Shown: piece by piece, positions 18,769 through 27,100 of the stretch | How the letters are laid out: each line of letters starts with the position of its first letter | Numbering within the stretch: the stretch's first letter is position 1 | Assembly (NCBI GenBank): GCA_029287535.1 | Contig: JARFQY010000028.1 | Span: 1-58,523 of the forward strand | Source of the DNA: Filomicrobium sp. | GTDB taxonomy: Bacteria > Pseudomonadota > Alphaproteobacteria > Rhizobiales > Hyphomicrobiaceae | Direction: 5' to 3' | DNA length: 58,523 bases | The notes under the pieces: generated by a model | Seen by the model: the letters and a program-made list of their open reading frames with translations, nothing else | What the model was told of the DNA's origin: nothing | The model's database searches: none | Program-made: the position numbers and the translations under genes

Positions 18769-19131
18769 TGGTGGCCTCCACTCCTGGCTGTTCTGGCGAT
18801 TGCAATCGCGCTTAGGTTGTGTCCGCGTGGCATCAGCCTGCCCCGCGCCATATTTTGGATTTAACCATCAACTCCAAGCGATTCAATGACTTGGCGCAAA
18901 GGAAACGATGCTGGCAAACAGCGCTATTGTTAACATTGTTTCGCGGGTGTCATTCAGCTAGTCTCACGCGCTCAATCCGCTCTGGGTGCGGATCAGCGCA
19001 TGAGCGCAACCCTTAAGACAAGTACGACGCAATGTCGCCTGCCGGGTCTTCCAAGAGGGCCCAAGCGTGCCGACATAGTGTGATAACAATATGTATGTGA
19101 CATGAGCTCGATCATTCTAAAAGGACCAGGC
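18769..19131. other. divergent promoter region between zeta gene and purC
   Basis: This 363-bp gap has no believable gene. A nested hairpin (GCGCT and ATCCG arms, 18968-18999) lies in the middle. TGTTAACATTG near 18927 could be part of a regulatory site, but I cannot assign one. Promoters for both flanking genes must lie here. Confidence 0.4.
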
Positions 19132-19923
19132 ATGAACAGGCGCCGCCGAATATACGAAGGCAAAGCCAAGATCCTCTATGAGGGTCCGGAGCCAGGTACG
19201 CTTATCCAGCACTTCAAGGACGATGCGACGGCCTTCAACGCCGAAAAACATGCCCTGATCGAGGGTAAGGGCGTGCTCAACAACCGAATTTCGGAGTTGA
19301 TCTTCGCCAAACTCGGCGAAATCGGTGTGCCGACGCATTTCGTGCGCCGGTTGAATATGCGCGAGCAACTTATTCGAGAAGTAGAAATCATCCCAATCGA
19401 GGTGGTGGTTCGAAATGTCGCCGCCGGATCGTTGGCCAAGCGCCTTGGACTGGAAGAAGGCAGCGCGCTGCCGCGGTCGGTAATCGAGTTCTACTACAAG
19501 GACGACAAGCTCGGTGATCCGATGGTCTCCGAGGAACACATTACCGCGTTTGGCTGGGCGGCCCCGCAGGAAATCGACGAGATGATGCAGCTTGCCTTGC
19601 GCATCAACGACTTCCTTGTCGGCCTGTTCCTCGGGATCGGTATCCGTCTGGTGGACTTCAAGGTGGAATTCGGTCGACTTTGGGAAAACGACCTGATGCG
19701 GATCGTTTTGGCTGACGAGATCAGCCCGGACTGCTGCCGCTTGTGGGACGTCAATACAAACGACAAGCTGGATAAGGACCGCTTCCGTCAGGACCTTGGC
19801 GGGTTGTTGGAAGCCTATCAGGAGGTCGCTCGTCGATTGGGCATCTTGAATGAGAACCGCCCGATGATGGGTGCGACGCCGGTACTGGTGTCGTCGAATA
19901 CGCCGTCCGGAAAACCACACTAG
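19132..19923 (+). CDS. purC: SAICAR synthetase PurC
   Basis: The 263-residue enzyme joins aspartate to CAIR using ATP. It starts [18 protein letters not shown], where YEGKAK is the ATP-binding N-terminal motif. It continues with [21 protein letters not shown] and the substrate motif [14 protein letters not shown] chose the ATG at 19132, preceded by AAAAGGACC, over an in-frame ATG at 19102, because it matches where the family begins. It is part of the purine cluster with purB upstream and purS/purQ downstream. Confidence 0.96.
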   Translation: MNRRRRIYEGKAKILYEGPEPGTLIQHFKDDATAFNAEKHALIEGKGVLNNRISELIFAKLGEIGVPTHFVRRLNMREQLIREVEIIPIEVVVRNVAAGSLAKRLGLEEGSALPRSVIEFYYKDDKLGDPMVSEEHITAFGWAAPQEIDEMMQLALRINDFLVGLFLGIGIRLVDFKVEFGRLWENDLMRIVLADEISPDCCRLWDVNTNDKLDKDRFRQDLGGLLEAYQEVARRLGILNENRPMMGATPVLVSSNTPSGKPH

Positions 19924-19924
19924 A

Positions 19925-19957
19925 ACATGTCCGTCAGTTATTGAATTACGGACGTGT
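19925..19957 (+). terminator. hairpin just after purC
   Basis: ACATGTCCGT (19925-19934) can pair with ACGGACGTGT (19948-19957), ten pairs including one G-T, two bases after the purC stop. No T run follows. Confidence 0.35.
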
Positions 19958-19976
19958 ACACCTTATCGTGTTGTCT

Positions 19977-20018
19977 CATGTTCAGACCGCAACGCTGCTC
20001 ACGCTGCTTCTGAACATG
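19977..20018. repeat. perfect ten-base inverted repeat before the methyltransferase remnant
   Basis: CATGTTCAGA (19977-19986) and TCTGAACATG (20009-20018) are exact reverse complements separated by 22 bases that include the repeated word CGCTGCT. It could be a hairpin or an operator; nothing in the flanks decides. Confidence 0.45.
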
Positions 20019-20031
20019 CTTGAACGCCGAC

Positions 20032-20688
20032 ATGGTGACTGGTGACATGAAACAGTCGTTGAAGCGCGTGGAGATGATCGCGCGCGGTCTTGCTCCGGGG
20101 AGTTTGAGGTCAGTTTTTCGGATTGCACGTTCTGCGGTTTACAATCAGCCTGTCTCTCGGGGGGTGTCGGCAGAACTGGTTGAGGGGGCGAGCGTCGTTG
20201 CTTCGCGTTTCCTTCTGATCGAACGCATGAAGAAGGGTGCCGTCGCGGCTGAGGTCGGCACTTTTCGGGGGGATTTCGCGAAAAAGATGCTGGCCAGCTC
20301 AGACCCGGTGGAGCTGCACGTCATCGATATCGACTTCTCCAAATTCGATACTGATCTTCTCGATGATCCGCGTCTCTTTAAACACGAGGGGCTGAGCCAC
20401 GAGGTCATGGCGACATTCGAGGACGAGTTTTTCGACTGAGTCTATATTGATGCCGACCATTCTTATAGTGGTGTACTGCGTGACGCCAAGGCGTGTGTCC
20501 CCAAAGTTCGTGCTGGCGGCTGTCTGATTTTCAACGACTTTGCCCACATAGATCCATATCTAGGCCGCTATGGAGTGCATTGCGCCGTTGTTGATTTCAT
20601 GGAAGAAAGCCGCTGGCCGATGCGCTACCTGTCGATGCATCCCGCAGCACTTTATGACGTTGCCTTGCAGATGCCTTCGGCAAATTAG
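20032..20688 (+). pseudogene. class I SAM-dependent methyltransferase interrupted by one in-frame UGA
   Basis: A frame opening at ATG 20032 (or TTG 20020) reads through a methyltransferase sequence: AAEVGTFRGDFAKKMLAS is the glycine-rich SAM site and ELHVIDIDFSKFD is motif II. At 20437-20439 it hits TGA directly after EDEFFD. The same frame then continues without error to TAG at 20686-20688 and encodes VYIDADHSYSGVLRDAKA and GGCLIFNDFAH. In this family the position before VYIDADHSY is usually Trp, so a single TGG-to-TGA change explains the break. TGA ends many neighbouring genes, so recoding is unlikely. The truncated product would lack half the fold. It lies between purC and purS, behind a ten-base inverted repeat at 19977-20018. 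Confidence 0.7.
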
Positions 20689-20825
20689 ATCGCTACCTGG
20701 CTGCGATAATGGTGTGCTGCAGTCAGTCTGGATGCCAGTTGCTGCGCAGTACAGAGATTGACCGAAAACAACGCGAACCGGTGTCCCCGTCGTGGGACTC
20801 CTCGTCGATCGACGTGGGGACGGAA

Positions 20826-21068
20826 ATGAAAGCCCTAATCAAAATCACTCTGAAGAACGGCGTCCTCGATCCGCAGGGCAAAGCAATCGAGAATGCACTC
20901 GGCGCGCTCGGTTTCAACGGGGTTTCCGACGTCCGTCAGGGCAAGCTTATCGAGCTCAATCTCCAGGCCGCCGATGAAGCCGCCGCGCGTGCGGAGGTTG
21001 AGCGCATGTGTGAGAGCTTACTCGCCAATACGGTGATCGAGAACTATTCGTTCGAGCTGGTGGGCTAG
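20826..21068 (+). CDS. purS: FGAM synthase subunit PurS
   Basis: The 80-residue protein (MKALIKITLKNGVLDPQGKA, ending NTVIENYSFELVG) is PurS, which bridges PurL and PurQ in the three-part formylglycinamidine ribonucleotide synthase. ATG 20826 follows GGGGACGGA. PurS is normally directly followed by purQ; here two other short genes intervene (21102-21808). Confidence 0.94.
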   Translation: MKALIKITLKNGVLDPQGKAIENALGALGFNGVSDVRQGKLIELNLQAADEAAARAEVERMCESLLANTVIENYSFELVG

Positions 21069-21101
21069 GGTCGTGGTTTCCAAGACGCCAGGGGATGGCC
21101 C

Positions 21102-21236
21102 ATGCGCAAACCAGAATCGCCAAAGCCCAACGGAGATGCTGGTGAAGCAGTCCGTTTCATGCTGATGAAGGCAGCGATCTTCATTCTGTTGCCGCTGATC
21201 GCGGCGGTGGTTACGGCCATCGTGGTGCTTCAATGA
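21102..21236 (+). CDS. 44-residue single-pass membrane protein between purS and purQ
   Basis: A 44-codon ORF starts at ATG 21102 eight bases after AGGGG. It encodes a short polar N-terminus (MRKPESPKPNGDAG) and one strongly hydrophobic helix (FILLPLIAAVVTAIVVL). Its stop TGA overlaps the next gene's ATG (ATGA at 21233-21236), the same overlap seen between the next gene and purQ. The spacing and overlaps indicate translation within the purS-purQ operon. I do not recognise the family and no function can be assigned. Confidence 0.6.
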   Translation: MRKPESPKPNGDAGEAVRFMLMKAAIFILLPLIAAVVTAIVVLQ

Positions 21237-21808
21237 GCCTCTTGTCCCGCATTCCAACGATGGCGGCTTACGTCGTTTCCTTGCTGGCGGCGGGGCAAGT
21301 GCAGGCTGGCTCGCTGGATCTCTCCAAACCGGTCTCGCTTGTCTGCGAGACGAGTGCCGTCAAGCTTGATACCGAGCCATTTGAGGCCACCAAGGGTGAG
21401 ATTGTCGTGGAGCTGCAACTCGAAGAGGTGGCAAATCCGGACGGACCTGGACGCTGGCGGGCCACGGCCAAGTCCGAAAAACACACCTCGTCGCTCGCCA
21501 ATCTGACGAAAGGCACCTGTGAGCCCGATTGTCCATTTAATCAGGCCAAGGACGGGTCAATTCAGCTGTGGTCTCCGAAGCAGATGGCGCTGACACAGCT
21601 TGACGACTCGATGATGCTTGTGCTGGTCAGCCTTAATCGGACCAGCCTCGAGATGAAGGCGTCGTTCTTCAAGGAGAAGCAGTTGTCCGGACTGGAGCGC
21701 GGCGACTGTAAAGTCCTGCAATCCGGCGCCGGGCAGCAAGACCTCGACAAAGCAAACGCCGGTGCGCCAGATACCGGCCAACCCAGTGAAACGGAGCAAA
21801 AAGAATGA
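21233..21808 (+). CDS. unrecognised exported protein translationally coupled to purQ
   Basis: The 191-residue protein has a signal peptide (about residues 1-25, ending GQVQAG). The mature domain has three or four Cys, including GTCEPDCPF and ERGDCKV, so disulfides are plausible in the periplasm. The C-terminal 30 residues are polar and low complexity ([16 protein letters not shown]). It starts inside the stop of the 44-aa gene and its stop overlaps the purQ start (ATGA at 21805-21808). I do not recognise a domain. An envelope protein embedded in a purine operon is unexpected; the coupling may serve expression only. Confidence 0.75.
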   Translation: MSLLSRIPTMAAYVVSLLAAGQVQAGSLDLSKPVSLVCETSAVKLDTEPFEATKGEIVVELQLEEVANPDGPGRWRATAKSEKHTSSLANLTKGTCEPDCPFNQAKDGSIQLWSPKQMALTQLDDSMMLVLVSLNRTSLEMKASFFKEKQLSGLERGDCKVLQSGAGQQDLDKANAGAPDTGQPSETEQKE

Positions 21809-22506
21809 TCCGCGCCTCCGTCATCGTCTTCCCAGGGTCCAATTGCGACCGAGACGTCAAGGTCGCCACCGAGGCAGTTGGCGCCAAGGTCAACATGGTC
21901 TGGCATGGCGAAAGCGAAGTTCCGGCGAGTGACTTTCTGGTGCTGCCGGGCGGGTTTTCCTATGGGGACTACCTGCGGTGCGGCGCCATGGCGGTGCACT
22001 CACCAATTATGCGTGACGTGATCGCGAAGGCGAAAGCGGGCATGCCGGTGATCGGCATCTGCAATGGTTTTCAGATTCTGCTCGAGACCGGGCTTCTGCC
22101 GGGCGCCTTGATGCGCAACGCTTCACTGCTTTTCATCTGCCGCGATGTGCATGTTCGTTGCGAAAACCACGAGACGTTCTTCACGAGCTGTTATCGAGAC
22201 GAGGAGGTTGTGCGCATCCCCATCGCCCACCATGACGGCAACTACTTCGCCGATGCAGATACGCTCGACCGGCTCGAGGGTGAGAACCTGGTGGCATTTC
22301 GTTATTGCGATGCGGACGGTGAAGTCAGTGCGGCGGCCAATCCGAACGGCTCGCAGCGTAATATCGCCGGGATTACCGATCCCACCGGCCGAATCCTCGG
22401 CCTGATGCCGCACCCAGAGCGGCTTTTCGAGACGGCGCTGGGCGGCACGGACGGACGGCGGGTTTTTGAAAGCGCACTCATTGCGGCCATGGAAGCGGCT
22501 GCATAG
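21805..22506 (+). CDS. purQ: FGAM synthase glutaminase subunit PurQ
   Basis: The 233-residue class I glutamine amidotransferase supplies ammonia to PurL. It has [29 protein letters not shown], the nucleophile region [11 protein letters not shown] (Cys) and the C-terminal [11 protein letters not shown] (His and Glu). The gene is coupled to the preceding exported-protein gene. purL, which often follows purQ in alphaproteobacteria, is not found here; a terminator and an opposing gene come next. Confidence 0.96.
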   Translation: MIRASVIVFPGSNCDRDVKVATEAVGAKVNMVWHGESEVPASDFLVLPGGFSYGDYLRCGAMAVHSPIMRDVIAKAKAGMPVIGICNGFQILLETGLLPGALMRNASLLFICRDVHVRCENHETFFTSCYRDEEVVRIPIAHHDGNYFADADTLDRLEGENLVAFRYCDADGEVSAAANPNGSQRNIAGITDPTGRILGLMPHPERLFETALGGTDGRRVFESALIAAMEAAA

Positions 22507-22544
22507 GGCCCAACGTCTCGCGCGTGCCGCAAGGCAAACAAAAA

Positions 22545-22580
22545 CGGCGGGCTGAAGGGTTCAGCCCGCCGCTTGTTTTT
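22545..22580. terminator. strong terminator between convergent purQ and the secreted-protein gene
   Basis: CGGCGGGCTGA (22545-22555) and TCAGCCCGCCG (22561-22571) form a perfect eleven-pair hairpin with a five-base loop. CTTGTTTTT follows on the plus strand and an A-rich run precedes it, so it can act in both directions. Confidence 0.88.
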
Positions 22581-22603
22581 CAGTGCTTTCGCTGCTTCAG
22601 CGC

Positions 22604-22978
22604 TCAGCCGCGGTTCGGCCCCGCATAAGCGACGCGCTTGAAGGGCACGACCGACATGTGCTTGGCGTCGCGCTCGCAGAAGAACATGACCGACTTGCCC
22701 TCAGGGCTTTCGATGAGGCCATTGTCGCCAGGGGCGACGACGAAGCTGACGCGGTTGCCAGCGCCTTTGACGCCATCGGCATCTTTTTCCGGCGCGAAGG
22801 TCAGGGTGAGTTTGCAGTGGCCGTCCTTGATCGTGTAGTAGCCGACGGCTTTGCCGGCACCGACTTCGAAGCTTTGGCCCTGGGCGGGCTCGAGCACGTA
22901 GCGGCCAGTGTCTTGGGCAATCGCGGGAGCGGTGGCCAACGAAGCTGCAAGGGAAGCGGCGATGATGAATGCACGCAT
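22604..22978 (-). CDS. small secreted protein of unknown function
   Basis: The 124-residue protein starts MRAFIIAASLAASLATAPAI, a clear Sec signal peptide probably cleaved after AIA. Its mature part contains two Cys (GHCKLTL and MFFCERDAKH) that could pair. The ATG at 22978 is preceded by AAGGAG about eight bases away. A second ATG two codons upstream (22984) is too close to that site. I do not recognise the family. The gene is transcribed toward the shared terminator with purQ. Confidence 0.7.
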   Translation of the reverse strand: MRAFIIAASLAASLATAPAIAQDTGRYVLEPAQGQSFEVGAGKAVGYYTIKDGHCKLTLTFAPEKDADGVKGAGNRVSFVVAPGDNGLIESPEGKSVMFFCERDAKHMSVVPFKRVAYAGPNRG

Positions 22979-23200
22979 GATCATGTCTCCTTCAACGGCG
23001 AGTTCGAATTGGAGCGACCGGAGTCTTTGTTCCGCAACAATTCTTCTGCCGGTCGAGGAGAATTGATAATCCGATTGATTCCAATGAGGTAGAGCCAATG
23101 TTGCGGGGCAGCATTGCGATTGCTGCAGCGCACATTTGTCGCGCGACACCTCGCTTCACCCACACTGAAAATCAGGACTACCCGAAGGGGTGGGCTACGC

Positions 23201-23231
23201 AAAAAAAAAGCCGCAGGATAGTTCCTGCGGC
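23201..23231 (-). terminator. Rho-independent terminator of ilvC
   Basis: On the minus strand GCCGCAGGA pairs with TCCTGCGGC around a four-base loop (arms at 23210-23218 and 23223-23231), followed by a run of nine T (the A run at 23201-23209). It lies 37 bp past the ilvC stop. Confidence 0.92.
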
Positions 23232-23268
23232 GTGTTGCTCTTTGGCCGAGGTGGTGGGTACCGGCTAC

Positions 23269-24405
<1,137 letters not shown>

Positions 24406-24581
24406 TCAACGGGGCAGGATTTCAACGGTTTCGGCGCCGAACGCCATGGCTGGCCGCTCTGCGAGCCCGATGCGCCCAGATTGATTCTGGGTACGATCAG
24501 CTGAAGCCCTAACGAGGCGTTAACGGACCTTCAACGGCTTTGCGCTAGTCTCTCGGGTGTCGCGATAGGAGGACGCCAGCG

Positions 24582-25094
24582 ATGATCGCAGCCGAACGGG
24601 CAAATGGAATGCCAATCGTATTTTTGGGCCTCATGGCACTGGTACTGGCCGGCTGTGGTGATGGCGGGCCAAGTCAAGGCAACGGCCCTCGCGGCGTGTT
24701 CACCTCGACAAACGATTGCTCAACCCATGAGAAGTTCGATTTCAAGTCCTGTTCCAAGGCTATTCGGGCGGCAATCCAGCTTCACAACCAGGAAAGCCCC
24801 ACCTACGAAAGCCTGCGCTTTTGCAAGGCGAGCGAGATTGGCTGTGAGCGCACCTTGAACAATAAGTACCGCCCGCGGCTGCTTGGATTCTACGTCGAAC
24901 TGCCCGAGAAAAAGGATGATCAGATCATCGGGAAGCCGCTCTACGCCGCGGCGACCGGGAAGAAAAAGGGCTTCGCCGACCACAAAAAGCAACAATATCT
25001 CGATGACGATCTGGCGCTGGTGTTCTCGCAAAGAGCGGTCGCGGTTTACCAGGCGAACTCTAAGACCAAGAAGTCTGGTGGCTTTGGCTCCTAG
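24582..25094 (+). CDS. DUF1190 (YgiB)-like lipoprotein
   Basis: The 170-residue protein has a lipoprotein signal (MIAAERANGMPIVFLGLM, lipobox LAGC). It then shows the spacing FTSTNDCS, a second Cys, a run AIRAAIQLHNQESPTY and FCKASEIGC, resembling DUF1190/YgiB outer-membrane-associated proteins. AGGAGG lies nine bases before ATG 24582. The C-terminus is Lys/Gly/Ser-rich (TKKSGGFGS). Function is unknown. It sits between ilvN and ilvC on the opposite strand, so the ilv genes do not form one operon here. Confidence 0.6.
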   Translation: MIAAERANGMPIVFLGLMALVLAGCGDGGPSQGNGPRGVFTSTNDCSTHEKFDFKSCSKAIRAAIQLHNQESPTYESLRFCKASEIGCERTLNNKYRPRLLGFYVELPEKKDDQIIGKPLYAAATGKKKGFADHKKQQYLDDDLALVFSQRAVAVYQANSKTKKSGGFGS

Positions 25095-25126
25095 TCATTG
25101 CGCATGATTGCTCAGCGCCCACCGAA

Positions 25127-25678
25127 CTACGCCCCTTCGAAACGTCCGCGCGCGATTGCTGCAATTCCGGTGCGAGCTACCTCGACAAGCCCAAGCTCCG
25201 ACATGATCTGCAAGAACTGCTCGATGTCGCGAGCACGGCCGGTCATCTCGAAAACGAAGTGCTCGGTGGAGGCGTCGATGACGTTCGCCCGAAAGATCTC
25301 GGCCATGCGCAGGGCCTCGATACGCTTCTCTCCGCGGCCTTGAACCTTAACCAACGCCAGCTCACGCTCCAGCGGTTCGCCTTCGAGTGTCAGGTCATGG
25401 ACGCGGTGGACCGGGACCAGCCTTTCCAGTTGATGCTTGATTTGCTCGATCACCATCGGCGTGCCGGTGGTCATGATCGTGATGCGCGAAATGTGCTTTT
25501 CGTGTTCGGTCTCGGTCACCGTCAAAGAGTCAATGTTATAGCCACGTCCCGAGAACAGACCAATGACACGCGCCAGCACGCCGGGCTCGTTGTCGACGAT
25601 CACCGATAGTGTTCTTTGCTCGGGTTCTTCCTTGGCGATCTGGGTTGGGTAATGGGTCTGTTTTTGTGGCTGGGCCAT
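25127..25678 (-). CDS. ilvN: acetolactate synthase small regulatory subunit
   Basis: The 183-residue protein has an N-terminal ACT domain (TLSVIVDNEPGVLARVIGLFSG, with NIDSLTVTETEH) and the C-terminal IlvN/IlvH domain (LALVKVQGRGE, RANVIDASTEHFVFEMTG). It binds valine, gives feedback control and activates the IlvB catalytic subunit. Its partner ilvB lies 17 kb away on the opposite strand (6434-8200). A 20-residue N-terminal tail (MAQPQKQTHYPTQ) precedes the ACT domain, as in other alphaproteobacteria. Confidence 0.96.
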   Translation of the reverse strand: MAQPQKQTHYPTQIAKEEPEQRTLSVIVDNEPGVLARVIGLFSGRGYNIDSLTVTETEHEKHISRITIMTTGTPMVIEQIKHQLERLVPVHRVHDLTLEGEPLERELALVKVQGRGEKRIEALRMAEIFRANVIDASTEHFVFEMTGRARDIEQFLQIMSELGLVEVARTGIAAIARGRFEGA

Positions 25679-25720
25679 TTCGCGTTCTCTTCTGGTTCTC
25701 GTGCTTGGTGCCGTGCCATC

Positions 25721-26419
25721 CTATGAGGAGGCTTTGCCGGCCGGCGTCAAGAAATTCTCAACTATGGTATGTCCGACTTCGTACTCCGGAATCAACCAGG
25801 GTTCCGCCAGCGCCTGCCGTTTCCACTCTGCAAAACTGGGATCGGCGAGAATTGTCCGCATGTAGGCACGCGTGTCTTCGGACACCGGCAATTGGTAAGT
25901 GTCGAGGCGTGTTACGACGGGCGCGAACATGGCGTCAGCCGCCGAGAATGCGCCGAAGAGGTAGGCTCCGGTCTTGCCGAAGCGGTCCCTCGTCTGGCGC
26001 CAGAGCGACTCTAGGCGCGTGAGGTCCGCACGAAGTTCATCGGTTAACTCAGGTGTTTCGAAGCGTTTGCCGAGGTTCATCGGGCAGGCCTGGCGAAGCG
26101 CGCGGAAGCCGGAGTGCATTTCAAAAGAGATGGCTTTCGCGTGAGCACGGGTGGCCATGCTGGCCGTCGGCCAAATGGGTTTATCCGGAAATCTATCGGC
26201 CAAATGCGAGATGATAGCCACGCTCTCCCAAACGACCGCCTCGCCATCAATCAAGACCGGAACCAGTCCCGTTGGCGAATAGGCCTTGATCCGTTCCTTG
26301 GTGTCAGGCTGGCGCATCGGGATCACCGTTTCCTCGAACGGGATTTCGTTGGCCTTCATCACAAGCCATGGCCGCATGGACCAGGATGAGTAGAGCTTAT
26401 TGACAATGATGAGGTGCAT
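25721..26419 (-). CDS. glutathione S-transferase family protein
   Basis: The 232-residue protein has an N-terminal thioredoxin-like domain (LYSSWSMRPWLVMKANEIPF, with the SxxSxR motif typical of zeta/beta-like bacterial GSTs). The glutathione-binding turn is PTGLVPVLIDGEAVVWESVAI, followed by the all-helical C-terminal domain with FGAFSAADAMFAPV. Substrate is unknown; detoxification or thiol exchange is likely. It lies 42 bp upstream of ilvN and on the same strand. Confidence 0.9.
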   Translation of the reverse strand: MHLIIVNKLYSSWSMRPWLVMKANEIPFEETVIPMRQPDTKERIKAYSPTGLVPVLIDGEAVVWESVAIISHLADRFPDKPIWPTASMATRAHAKAISFEMHSGFRALRQACPMNLGKRFETPELTDELRADLTRLESLWRQTRDRFGKTGAYLFGAFSAADAMFAPVVTRLDTYQLPVSEDTRAYMRTILADPSFAEWKRQALAEPWLIPEYEVGHTIVENFLTPAGKASS

Positions 26420-26435
26420 TTGGGCGCACTCCGTC

Positions 26436-26696
26436 CTAACTCACAGCGGCCGGCGTGGCCGCGTCCCGACAAGCTGCGTTTCTGGTGTTTGCCGAATACC
26501 CCCGCAACGGGTTGTTTGCCAGCCCGCTGCCGATCCGCCGGATGTCTAAGGCGCCGTCCGTCGTGTCGCGGTCGGAAAACTGATAAACGAAGTGGCCGTT
26601 GCGGATAAAACCATTCATCAGCCTGCAGCGGAAGGCGTAAAAGAGCCCACCGCCATACTTGTGGTTATTGCCAAGGCTGACGAGCAGAATGCGCAT
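26436..26696 (-). pseudogene. 5' remnant resembling a CgeB/glycosyltransferase-type gene
   Basis: The first 55 to 60 codons (MRILLVSLGNNHKYGGGLFY, then LMNGFIRNGHFVYQFSDRDT and RRIGSGLANN) resemble the N-terminus of large bacterial glycosyltransferase-like proteins that begin with a nucleotide-sugar Rossmann strand. After that the sequence loses the pattern (NPLRGYSANTRNAACRDAAT) and stops at 86 codons, 17 bp before the GST gene. The rest of the gene is absent, so this looks like a truncated, decaying copy. The assignment rests on memory of the family's N-terminal pattern and is moderate at best. A genuine short protein is the alternative. Confidence 0.4.
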
Positions 26697-27100
26697 TTGT
26701 AACCTTACGGTCGATTATACGGGAGGATGTCCGCTGATGACCCAGTACGGCCAGCTGCAGGCTTCTGAGCGCTTTTTTACAGGCGCTAGGCCTTGCGGTT
26801 TCAAACATTTTCCATTTGTGGCGTAGGGGGTGTAGTCTAGCTTCCCTGGTTCATCAAGAAGCATTCAGCTCTGGGTCTAGGCGAGGTCAATTTTTTTAAC
26901 GCGCCTTGCTCGTTGGCGGAACTTAGCCGCCAAGTCGGAGTATCGGGACGGGAATCCCGCCTTGATCCTGGTTGCTAACAACACTCGTAACCTATCCGGA
27001 CAGATATTTGGGCGTTTGCTAAGATAGCCGCCCAGCCGGGCTCATAAATTCGCATTTCCGGTCGGATCGGATTTCCGGGATAGCGAGGAGGTCCCCATAC
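26697..27100. other. gene-free stretch upstream of the beta-oxidation operon
   Basis: I find no coding sequence in this 404-bp gap. It should hold the promoter of fadE. AGGAGG at 27084-27091 is the fadE ribosome-binding site. No recognisable FadR-type operator or terminator is evident. Confidence 0.4.

Noticed and set aside
20437-20439. UGA read as Trp or selenocysteine in the methyltransferase
   Set aside because: Many neighbouring genes (ilvB, ilvC, livF and others) end in TGA, and no SECIS-like hairpin follows the stop closely; a mutation is simpler.
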